From Kiloniellaceae bacterium (GTDB lineage: Bacteria; Pseudomonadota; Alphaproteobacteria; Kiloniellales; Kiloniellaceae), in NCBI GenBank assembly GCA_021776145.1, contig JAJFGM010000136.1, positions 1-5,314 of the forward strand: 5,314 nt of DNA, given 5' to 3'. The notes beneath the pieces were generated by a model. The model was given only the letters and a program-made list of their open reading frames with translations, had not been told where the DNA came from and made no database searches. Positions 1-4,925 of the stretch are shown here, in pieces (the first letter of the stretch is position 1; each line of letters opens with the position of its first letter). The translations under genes were made by a program, and so were the position numbers.

Positions 1-12
1 ATCGAAAGTTGA
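1..12 (+). CDS. rpmD: possible last codons of rpmD (ribosomal protein L30), partial
   Basis: Frame 1 reads Ile-Glu-Ser and then TGA at 10-12. In most proteobacteria the gene just before rplO is rpmD, and L30 proteins often end in a short acidic tail, so this fits its C-terminus. Three codons cannot identify a protein, so the call rests on gene order alone. Frames 2 and 3 stay open further (to 70 and 119), but their translations are Arg/Pro/Gly-rich and resemble no L30 ending. If correct, about 100 bases separate rpmD from rplO. Confidence 0.25.
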   Translation: MES

Positions 13-16
13 CAAA

Positions 17-47
17 AGGGCTCGAAGCCCTCGCCGGCGCGGCGCCG
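17..47 (+). other. two small GC-rich stem-loops in the spacer before rplO
   Basis: AGGGCT (17-22) pairs with AGCCCT (26-31) across a CGA loop. CGGCG (35-39) pairs with CGCCG (43-47) across CGG. Both are visible perfect stems of 5-6 base pairs. Neither is followed by a T-run, so they do not look like intrinsic terminators. They may protect or punctuate the mRNA after rpmD, but small palindromes are also common by chance in GC-rich DNA. Confidence 0.4.
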
Positions 48-78
48 AACGGCTGCCACCATTTGACTAGGGGGCCTT

Positions 79-94
79 GGTCGAGATTTCGACC
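79..94 (+). other. hairpin just upstream of the rplO ribosome binding site
   Basis: GGTCGA (79-84) and TCGACC (89-94) form a perfect 6-base-pair stem with a GATT loop. Two G-U pairs and a C-G pair (76-78 with 95-97) can extend it. It ends about 5-8 bases before the GAGGA Shine-Dalgarno element at 102-106, so it leaves that element exposed. It could keep the initiation site unstructured or act as a weak translational control element. The pairing is seen in the sequence; a function is only inferred. Confidence 0.4.
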
Positions 95-115
95 GGGCGA
101 TGAGGATTTAGGAAC

Positions 116-643
116 ATGAAGCTCAACCAGCTTTCAGACAATGAGGGTTCGCGCAAGGACCGCAAACGTGTTGGCCGCGGCATCGGCTCGGGCAGCGGCA
201 AGACCGCCGGCGCCGGCATGAAGGGGCAGAAGTCGCGCAGTGGCGTCTCGATCAAGGGATTCGAAGGCGGGCAAATGCCCCTGCATCGGCGCTTGCCTAA
301 ACGTGGCTTCAATAACATTTTTGCCAAGGAATACAAGGTAGTAAACCTTGGGTTGTTGCAAACGGCCATCGACGGTGGACGACTCGACGCGAAAAAGCCC
401 GTTGATACGGCCGCCATTGTCGCGGCCGGCCTGGTCAAGTCTCCGCGAGACGGAATCCGCTTGCTTGCAAAAGGCGAGTTGAAGGCCAAAGTGAATGTGA
501 CGGTAAGTGGCGCCTCGAAGGCCGCGGTGGCGGCAGTCGAAAAAGCCGGCGGCACGGTCACGCTGGCCGCTTTCAAGGCGGCCAAACCAGCCAAGACGGC
601 CAAGCCAGCCAAGACGGCTGCGACGCCCGGCGCCGACGCTTAG
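116..643 (+). CDS. rplO: 50S ribosomal protein L15
   Basis: L15 is a large-subunit protein that binds 23S rRNA and enters late in 50S assembly. The 175-residue product has the family's basic glycine-rich N-terminus (RKRVGRGIGSGSGKT at about 16-30, then GMKGQKSRSG at 34-43), which threads into rRNA. FEGGQMPLHRRLPKRGF (49-65) is the classic L15 core. The C-terminal globular part has a typical L15 signature around LLAKGELKAKVNVTVSGASK (116-135). The product is longer than the roughly 145 residues of E. coli L15; the excess is largely a C-terminal Ala/Lys/Pro tail that includes a duplicated AKPAKT (156-167). The ATG is supported by GAGGA at 102-106 with a 9-base spacer and by the conserved MKLNQL start. 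secY follows 15 bases downstream, implying co-transcription. Confidence 0.98.
   Translation: MKLNQLSDNEGSRKDRKRVGRGIGSGSGKTAGAGMKGQKSRSGVSIKGFEGGQMPLHRRLPKRGFNNIFAKEYKVVNLGLLQTAIDGGRLDAKKPVDTAAIVAAGLVKSPRDGIRLLAKGELKAKVNVTVSGASKAAVAAVEKAGGTVTLAAFKAAKPAKTAKPAKTAATPGADA
581..616 (+). repeat. tandem 18-base duplication in the rplO 3' end
   Basis: Bases 581-598 and 599-616 are direct tandem copies differing at one position (AAA versus AAG, both Lys). They encode AKPAKT twice at residues 156-167 of L15. The unit is a multiple of three, so the frame is kept. It looks like a recent slippage duplication within a disordered, lysine-rich ribosomal tail. Confidence 0.85.
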
Positions 644-658
644 GACAGGACATAGCCG

Positions 659-2005
659 ATGGCTTCAGCAGCCGAGCAACTAGCCTCCAGTATGAATTTC
701 GGTGCGCTTGCCAAGGCCACCGAACTGAAGAATCGCATCTGGTTTACGCTCGGCGCCCTGATCGTCTACCGTCTGGGAACTTATATTCCAATCCCCGGCA
801 TCGACCCCGTTATGTTGCAGCAGATCTCCGGCCAGTTCACCGGCGGCGTGCTTGGCATGTTCGATGTATTTTCTGGCGGCGCGCTTGGTCGCATGACCAT
901 CTTTGCGCTCAACATCATGCCTTATATCTCCGCCTCGATTATCATGCAGTTGCTGACCGCCGTGTCGCCGCAGCTCGAGGCAATGAAGAAGGAAGGCGAA
1001 TCCGGGCGCAAGAAGATCATTCAGGACACGCGGTACGTGACGGTGCTGTTGGCCGCTGTACAGGCTTATGGCATAGGCGTCGGATTGGAAAGTCTGCAAG
1101 CTGGGGGCGGCGGCTCGGCGGTGATCGATCCCGGCCTGTTCTTCCGCGCCACCACGGTCATCACCTTGACCGGCGGCACCATATTCCTGATGTGGCTGGG
1201 CGAACAGATCACTCAGCGCGGCGTCGGCAACGGTATTTCGCTGATCATCTTTTCGGGCATCGTCGCCAATCTGCCCCTAGCCTTGGCCGAGGTATTCGAA
1301 CTCAGTCGAACCGGCCAGATGTCGGTGATTTTCCTGCTGGCGTTGTTGATTATGTCGGTCGGAGTCATCTCCTTCATCGTCTTCGTCGAACGCGCCCAGC
1401 GCCGCGTCATCGTGCAGTATCCCAAGCGCCAGGTCGGCAACAAGATGTTCGGCGGCGAAGCCTCGCACCTGCCGATGAAGCTCAATCCTGCTGGTGTTAT
1501 TCCGCCGATTTTCGCTTCCTCCCTACTGCTCATGCCATTGACCGTAGCGGGATTTTCAGGGGGCGCCGGGCCGGAATGGCTGACCTGGGTGACGGCGACC
1601 ATGGGTCCGGGACAACCGCTCTATCTTGTTGTCTTTGTTGCGCTGATCGTGTTTTTCGCCTTCTTCTACACCAGCATCGTCTTTAATCCCGACGACACCG
1701 CCGACAACCTGAAGAAGCATGGCGGTTTCGTGCCGGGAATTCGCCCCGGCAAAAACACCGCCGCTTACCTGAACCACATCCTGATGCGCTTGACCACCGT
1801 CGGTGCGATCTATCTCTCCCTGGTTTGCATTCTGCCGGAAATCCTGCGCGCGCAATACGCGGTGCCGTTCTATTTCGGCGGCACCTCTTTGCTGATCGTG
1901 GTTTCGGTCACCATGGATACGGTCGGACAGATCCATTCCCATCTTCTGGCGCACCAGTACGAAGGCTTGATCAAGAAAACCAAGCTCAAAGGGCGGCGTG
2001 GATGA
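659..2005 (+). CDS. secY: preprotein translocase subunit SecY
   Basis: SecY is the channel of the SecYEG inner-membrane translocon. It passes unfolded preproteins to the periplasm with SecA, or inserts membrane proteins with the ribosome. At 448 residues it has full family length. The hydrophobic pattern fits ten membrane helices, starting with IWFTLGALIVYRLG (27-40). The plug region is near GGVLGMFDVFSGGALGRM (62-79), followed by the helix-2 signature FALNIMPYISASIIMQLL (82-99). The cytoplasmic loops used by SecA and ribosomes are present: RRVIVQYPKRQVG (248-260) between helices 6 and 7, and HGGFVPGIRPG (354-364) between 8 and 9. The C-terminus is basic (KKTKLKGRRG). AGGA at 647-650 with an 8-base spacer supports the ATG. 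The stop codon overlaps the adk start. Confidence 0.99.
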   Translation: MASAAEQLASSMNFGALAKATELKNRIWFTLGALIVYRLGTYIPIPGIDPVMLQQISGQFTGGVLGMFDVFSGGALGRMTIFALNIMPYISASIIMQLLTAVSPQLEAMKKEGESGRKKIIQDTRYVTVLLAAVQAYGIGVGLESLQAGGGGSAVIDPGLFFRATTVITLTGGTIFLMWLGEQITQRGVGNGISLIIFSGIVANLPLALAEVFELSRTGQMSVIFLLALLIMSVGVISFIVFVERAQRRVIVQYPKRQVGNKMFGGEASHLPMKLNPAGVIPPIFASSLLLMPLTVAGFSGGAGPEWLTWVTATMGPGQPLYLVVFVALIVFFAFFYTSIVFNPDDTADNLKKHGGFVPGIRPGKNTAAYLNHILMRLTTVGAIYLSLVCILPEILRAQYAVPFYFGGTSLLIVVSVTMDTVGQIHSHLLAHQYEGLIKKTKLKGRRG

Positions 2006-2652
2006 ACATCAATCTGCTGGGGCCGCCGGGCGCGGGTAAAGGGACACAAGCCAAGCGCCTCGAAGAGCGGTATGGCCTTGTGCAGCTTTCGACTGGCGAC
2101 ATGCTGCGTGCCCTCGTTGCCTCGGGCAGCGAACTGGGGCTGGAAGCCAAGCGCATCATGGATGCCGGGCAGCTGATGTCCGATGACCTCATGGTCGAGA
2201 TGATTTCCGCGCGTATCGGCGAACCGGACTGTGCCAAGGGCTTCATCCTCGACGGTTTTCCGCGCACCACGCCGCAGGCCGAAGCACTCGACAAGATGCT
2301 CGAGGAAAAGGGTCTGCAGTTGGATGCGGTGATTGAAATAGCTGTCGACGACGAGGCGCTTGTAGAGCGTATTACGGGGCGCTATTCCTGCGCCAGATGC
2401 GGCGCCGGTTACCATGACGAGTTCCAGCGCCCGAAGGTCGACGGGGTCTGCGATTCCTGCGGCGGCAGCGACTTTAAGCGCCGCGCCGACGACAACGAAG
2501 AGACCGTTCGGTCTCGCCTGAAAGCCTACCATGCGCAGACCGCGCCGATTCTGCCCCACTATCGTGACAAGGGCGTTTTGAGTTCGGTAGACGGCATGGC
2601 CGATATCGACGAAGTGACGAGGCAACTGGAAAGCGTCTTGGACGGTGGATGA
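2002..2652 (+). CDS. adk: adenylate kinase, zinc-binding LID type
   Basis: This cytosolic kinase interconverts ATP + AMP and 2 ADP, keeping adenine nucleotides balanced. The 216-residue product begins with the P-loop GPPGAGKGT (7-15). STGDMLR (30-36) contributes to AMP binding, and FILDGFPRT (81-89) is the adenylate kinase signature. The LID (about 122-160) carries four cysteines in two Cys-x2-Cys pairs (C130/C133 and C150/C153), expected to hold a structural zinc. E. coli has His/Ser/Asp/Thr at these places instead. RADDNEETVRSRL (161-173) supplies the conserved LID-closing and catalytic Arg/Asp residues. The ATG at 2002 is chosen because the protein then starts MNINLLGPPG as in homologues; the frame is open further upstream, but only inside secY. 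The ATGA overlap with secY and a weak AAAGGG (1988-1993) suggest translational coupling. Confidence 0.98.
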   Translation: MNINLLGPPGAGKGTQAKRLEERYGLVQLSTGDMLRALVASGSELGLEAKRIMDAGQLMSDDLMVEMISARIGEPDCAKGFILDGFPRTTPQAEALDKMLEEKGLQLDAVIEIAVDDEALVERITGRYSCARCGAGYHDEFQRPKVDGVCDSCGGSDFKRRADDNEETVRSRLKAYHAQTAPILPHYRDKGVLSSVDGMADIDEVTRQLESVLDGG

Positions 2653-2655
2653 CGG

Positions 2656-2683
2656 TTGACTCGGGGGCGCGCGGTCATATAAT
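2656..2683 (+). promoter_or_regulatory. sigma-70-type promoter for the rpsM-rpsK-rpoA-rplQ unit
   Basis: TTGACT (2656-2661; 5 of 6 matches to the -35 consensus) is separated by 16 bases from a perfect TATAAT (2678-2683). The -35 starts 3 bases after the adk stop, and transcription should begin near 2688-2692, about 95 bases before the rpsM GTG. It is the only near-consensus housekeeping promoter I see in the window, and it sits where the E. coli alpha-operon promoter lies relative to rpsM. The start point itself is inferred. Confidence 0.82.
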
Positions 2684-2691
2684 CGCGCCTC

Positions 2692-2720
2692 TCCGGCACT
2701 GTCGTGAACCGGACCTTTTT
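2692..2720 (+). terminator. terminator-like hairpin with T-run at the start of the rpsM leader
   Basis: TCCGGCAC (2692-2699) pairs with GTG (2704-2706) and CCGGA (2709-2713), with a TGTC loop and an AA bulge, giving 8 base pairs. CC and five T (2716-2720) follow, as in an intrinsic terminator. It could end read-through from secY-adk. Because the promoter's start point is expected only a few bases before it, it would also form the 5' end of the rpsM mRNA, either as a stabilising 5' stem or as an early attenuator. The bulge and short T-run make efficient termination uncertain. Confidence 0.5.
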
Positions 2721-2745
2721 GCTTGTCTCGAAGTTACAATCCAAT

Positions 2746-2766
2746 TCCTGGGCGATGTGCCCGGGA
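2746..2766 (+). promoter_or_regulatory. second leader hairpin, upstream of the rpsM ribosome binding site
   Basis: TCCTGGGC (2746-2753) pairs with GCCCGGGA (2759-2766), 8 base pairs with one G-U, around a GATGT loop. It ends 5 bases before the AAGGAG at 2772-2777. A strong stem this close to the initiation region is a plausible target for feedback control by a ribosomal protein, as the S4-bound leader structure of the E. coli alpha operon is. No specific ligand can be read from the sequence. Confidence 0.5.
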
Positions 2767-2771
2767 TCGTT

Positions 2772-2777
2772 AAGGAG
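2772..2777 (+). promoter_or_regulatory. strong Shine-Dalgarno fixing the GTG start of rpsM
   Basis: AAGGAG lies 8 bases before the GTG at 2786-2788, ideal spacing. This and the invariant ARIAGVNIP start settle a non-ATG start for rpsM. Confidence 0.85.
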
Positions 2778-2785
2778 CTTGCGAC

Positions 2786-3163
2786 GTGGCACGAATTGCT
2801 GGCGTCAATATCCCGACGCAAAAGCGGGTGGTCATTGCCCTGACCTACATTCATGGCATCGGACCTGCCAAGGCGACGGAGATATGCGACAAAGTTGGAA
2901 TTCCTTCCGATCGTCGCGTCAACCAACTGACCGATGACGAAGTCGTGCGCATTCGCGAGGCTATCGATCACGGCTATCGCGTCGAAGGCGACCTGCGTCG
3001 CGAAGTGGCGATGAATATCAAGCGCCTCATGGATTTGGGGTGCAATCGAGGTGTGCGGCACCGTAAGGGACTGCCAGTCCGCGGCCAGCGCACCAGCACC
3101 AACGCGCGAACCCGCAAGGGTCCCAAGCGCACGGTGCAAGGCAAGAAAAAAGTGGCGAGATAA
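2786..3163 (+). CDS. rpsM: 30S ribosomal protein S13
   Basis: S13 sits in the head of the 30S subunit, contacts 16S rRNA and the P-site tRNA, and forms intersubunit bridges with the 50S subunit. The 125-residue product has the full family layout. ARIAGVNIPTQKRV comes first, then a helix-hairpin-type segment (YIHGIGPAKATEIC, 21-34), a helical middle, and the S13 signature RGVRHRKGLPVRGQ (88-101). The basic tail TNARTRKGPKRTVQGKKK (105-122) reaches toward the tRNA. Translation starts at GTG. It is the first gene after the promoter at 2656-2683, and rpsK follows after 20 bases. In E. coli this gene's leader is the S4 control site, but here rpsD is not in the cluster. Confidence 0.98.
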   Translation: MARIAGVNIPTQKRVVIALTYIHGIGPAKATEICDKVGIPSDRRVNQLTDDEVVRIREAIDHGYRVEGDLRREVAMNIKRLMDLGCNRGVRHRKGLPVRGQRTSTNARTRKGPKRTVQGKKKVAR

Positions 3164-3183
3164 TTTAGGGCGAGCATCAGGCT

Positions 3184-3573
3184 ATGGCCAAACCTCAAGC
3201 GCGTTTGCGGCGCCGGGAACGTAAGAACATTACCTCCGGCATCGCGCATGTGAACGCGACCTTCAACAATACGATGATCACCATCACCGATGTGCAGGGG
3301 AACACCATCTCCTGGTCGTCGGCCGGCGGTCAGGGCTTCAAGGGTTCCCGCAAATCGACTCCCTACGCGGCGCAGATCGCTGCCGAGGACGCGGGCCGCA
3401 AGGCGCAGGAACACGGCGTCCAGACCCTGGAAGTGAACGTCAAGGGACCCGGCTCCGGCCGCGAATCGGCGCTGCGCGCCTTACAGGCGGTCGGTTTCAC
3501 GATCACCGCTATTCGCGACGTGACGCCGATTCCGCACAACGGCTGTCGGCCGCCAAAACGGCGCCGGGTCTGA
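3184..3573 (+). CDS. rpsK: 30S ribosomal protein S11
   Basis: S11 lies on the 30S platform, binds 16S rRNA and helps shape the mRNA exit (Shine-Dalgarno) region near the E site. The 129-residue product equals the usual length. It shows HVNATFNNTMITITD (22-36), GFKGSRKSTPYAAQIAAE (51-68), the signature LEVNVKGPGSGRESALRA (82-99) and the invariant tail DVTPIPHNGCRPPKRRRV (112-129). The Asn-Gly at 119-120 is conserved; in E. coli S11 this Asn is a known isoaspartate site. The Shine-Dalgarno is weak: AGGG at 3167-3170 is 13 bases away and CAGG at 3178-3181 is only 2 bases away. Coupling to rpsM translation across the 20-base gap is therefore likely. Confidence 0.98.
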   Translation: MAKPQARLRRRERKNITSGIAHVNATFNNTMITITDVQGNTISWSSAGGQGFKGSRKSTPYAAQIAAEDAGRKAQEHGVQTLEVNVKGPGSGRESALRALQAVGFTITAIRDVTPIPHNGCRPPKRRRV

Positions 3574-3633
3574 TGCGGTTCACGGCATGCTGGCGTAGGT
3601 TCGCCGGCGGGCCGAGAGAGTAAATTTTGGAAC

Positions 3634-3667
3634 GGCGCCGACCCGCGATCGCGGGCCGGCGCTTATT
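3634..3667 (+). terminator. long GC-rich hairpin in the rpsK-rpoA gap, possible partial terminator or processing site
   Basis: GCGCCG (3635-3640) pairs with CGGCGC (3657-3662), and CCCGC (3642-3646) pairs with GCGGG (3651-3655). There is an A/C mismatch between the two helices and a GATC loop: 11 base pairs, extendable by one G-U pair. TTATT (3663-3667) follows, a poor T-run, so complete termination is unlikely. A smaller stem GGCG/CGCC (3592-3595 with 3602-3605) precedes it. The rest of the 173-base gap holds no gene. The hairpin may lower rpoA expression relative to the ribosomal genes or mark an RNase cut; both are inferences. Confidence 0.5.
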
Positions 3668-3746
3668 GGATAGTCCCGGGCCAGTTTCATTCGGAGCAAG
3701 TTCTTAGTTCCCGGTCGACTGTTGCCTGAAATTATGCGAGGGCGCT

Positions 3747-4763
3747 GTGTTACAAAAAAATTGGACCGATCTGATCAAGCCCGGCAAGCTGGACATCCAG
3801 CCCGGCCCCGATGCTCATCGATTTGCAAAGGTTGTTGCCGAACCGCTCGAGCGCGGCTTCGGTTTGACGCTTGGCAACGCCTTGCGCCGGATCCTGCTGT
3901 CTTCGCTGCAGGGCGCGGCGGTGACCTCGGTGCAGGTCGACGGCGTGCTGCACGAGTTCTCTTCGATACCGGGGGTGCGTGAAGACGTTACCGATATCGT
4001 CCTGAACATCAAGTCGATCGCCCTGCGCATGGGCGGCGACGGTCCCAAACGCATGCGGCTGCGGTCCGAGGGACCGGGCGAGGTGACCGCCGGACAGATC
4101 GAGACCGGTCATGACATCGAGATCATGAATCCCGGTCTGGTTCTCTGCACCCTCGACGATGGCGCGCGAATCGACATGGAATTGACGGTCGAGCTGGGCA
4201 AAGGTTATGTCCCGGCGGCACAGAACCGGCCCGAGGACGCGCCGATCGGTCTGGTGCCGATCGATTCGATCTTCTCGCCGGTGCGCAAGGTGGCCTACAA
4301 AGTCGACAACACGCGTGTCGGTCAAGTCACCGATTACGACAAATTGACCATGGATCTCGAGACCAATGGCGCGGTCACGCCGGAAGACGCCGTGGCGTTG
4401 GCGGCCCGCATTCTGCAGGACCAACTGCAACTTTTCGTGAATTTCGAGGAGCCGCAGGCCCGGCGCGCCGAAGAGGCGCCGAGCGAGCCGCCATTCAACA
4501 AGAACCTGCTGCGCAAGGTCGACGAGTTGGAGCTTTCCGTGCGCTCGGCCAATTGCTTGAAGAACGACAACATCATCTATATCGGCGATCTCGTTCAAAA
4601 ATCCGAGGCCGAGATGCTGCGCACCCCGAACTTCGGTCGTAAATCCTTGAATGAGATCAAGGAAGTGCTTGCGACCATGGGTCTGCATCTGGGCATGGAG
4701 ATCCCGAATTGGCCGCCCGAGAACATCGAGGAAATGGCCAAGCGGCTCGACGAGCCGTTTTAG
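3747..4763 (+). CDS. rpoA: DNA-directed RNA polymerase alpha subunit
   Basis: Alpha dimerises to scaffold beta and beta' and contacts promoter UP elements and activators. The 338-residue product has normal length. The N-terminal assembly domain (about 1-235) contains GFGLTLGNALRRILLSSLQG (37-56) and HEFSSIPGVREDVTDIVLNIK (69-89). An acidic, proline-containing linker (about 235-252) leads to the C-terminal domain. That domain holds ELSVRSANCLKND (262-274), where R266 matches the DNA-contacting R265 of E. coli, then YIGDLVQKSEAEML (278-291), TPNFGRKSLNEIKE (293-306) and NWPP (321-324). The start is GTG, in frame with the LQKNW opening typical of alphaproteobacterial RpoA. GAGGG at 3738-3742 serves as a Shine-Dalgarno with a short 4-base spacer; the ATG at 3734 is out of frame. 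The last codons form a hairpin followed by TTTT. Confidence 0.99.
   Translation: MLQKNWTDLIKPGKLDIQPGPDAHRFAKVVAEPLERGFGLTLGNALRRILLSSLQGAAVTSVQVDGVLHEFSSIPGVREDVTDIVLNIKSIALRMGGDGPKRMRLRSEGPGEVTAGQIETGHDIEIMNPGLVLCTLDDGARIDMELTVELGKGYVPAAQNRPEDAPIGLVPIDSIFSPVRKVAYKVDNTRVGQVTDYDKLTMDLETNGAVTPEDAVALAARILQDQLQLFVNFEEPQARRAEEAPSEPPFNKNLLRKVDELELSVRSANCLKNDNIIYIGDLVQKSEAEMLRTPNFGRKSLNEIKEVLATMGLHLGMEIPNWPPENIEEMAKRLDEPF
4740..4761 (+). terminator. terminator-like hairpin embedded in the last codons of rpoA
   Basis: CGGCTC (4743-4748) pairs with GAGCCG (4752-4757) around a GAC loop, and TTTT (4758-4761) runs into the TAG stop. A4740, A4741 and G4742 can extend the stem with the following T bases. 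The shape matches a compact intrinsic terminator, but the T-run is short and rplQ downstream is normally co-transcribed, so partial termination or mRNA stabilisation is more likely. The structure also encodes RLDEP. Confidence 0.45.
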
Positions 4764-4824
4764 AGTCGACGAGGCCGCTGACGTTTTTTGCGTAGCGGCT
4801 GGATAGGCGCGGGAGCAAGCGGCT
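4741..4824 (+). repeat. three copies of AGCGGCT and a TCGACGAG pair at the rpoA-rplQ junction
   Basis: AGCGGCT occurs at 4741-4747, 4794-4800 and 4818-4824. TCGACGAG occurs at 4747-4754 and 4766-4773. The first six bases of each 7-mer are complementary to GCCGCT at 4774-4779, so alternative pairings are possible. The copies are short and could reflect chance in GC-rich DNA. Confidence 0.5.
4774..4799 (+). other. stem-loop with T6 loop after rpoA
   Basis: GCCGCT (4774-4779) pairs with AGCGGC (4794-4799), and ACG (4781-4783) pairs with CGT (4791-4793). G4780 is bulged and the loop is TTTTTTG. It makes nine base pairs. The T-run lies in the loop, not after the stem, so in this fold it is not an intrinsic terminator. 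Confidence 0.5.
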
Positions 4825-4835
4825 CCCCATCCGGC
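4798..4835 (+). other. two-part stem-loop in the rpoA-rplQ spacer
   Basis: The outer helix pairs GCTGGAT (4798-4804) with ATCCGGC (4829-4835), with one G-U. The inner helix pairs GGGAGC (4811-4816) with GCTCCC (4822-4827) around an AAGCG loop. An asymmetric internal loop joins the two. It shares bases 4798-4799 with the preceding stem, so the two full folds exclude each other at that edge. Beyond it, to 4911, I see only a weak stem, GTCTCG/CGAGGC (4887-4892 with 4897-4902), and no T-run. Confidence 0.5.
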
Positions 4836-4925
4836 GTACAACCGCGGGTCGTTCGCGATCCGAATTGGCGGCGGGGAACTCAACCGGTCTCGTGCGCGAG
4901 GCGAAAATGACGAGGAGAAGGCAAA

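Noticed and set aside
9..14. Perfect TTGACA as a possible -35 element
   Set aside because: The region 16-18 bases downstream is GC-rich (CGCCGG-like) with no -10 hexamer.
63..68. TTGACT before rplO as a -35 element
   Set aside because: At 16-18 base spacing the candidate -10 (ATTTCG region) is a poor match and lies inside a hairpin.
67..612. 181-codon - strand frame opposite rplO
   Set aside because: Fully opposite rplO with Ala/Pro/Arg-rich shadow composition and no motif.
1192..1686. 164-codon + strand frame inside secY
   Set aside because: Out of frame with SecY; the translation is Arg-rich low-complexity typical of a shifted frame.
1825..2001. Upstream extension of the adk reading frame
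   Set aside because: These codons overlap secY out of frame and add residues that no adenylate kinase has; the P-loop is correctly placed only with the start at 2002.
1870..2625. 251-codon - strand frame opposite adk
   Set aside because: Shadow of adk codon usage; no family motif seen and it conflicts with an unambiguous gene.
2649..2937. Short + strand frames across the adk-rpsM gap
   Set aside because: They overlap the promoter, leader and rpsM out of frame, lack motifs, and show no ribosome binding site of their own.
3666..3694. TTGGAT with downstream TTTCAT as a separate rpoA promoter
   Set aside because: Spacing is only 13 bases and the -10 match is poor; no better pair was found in the rpsK-rpoA gap.
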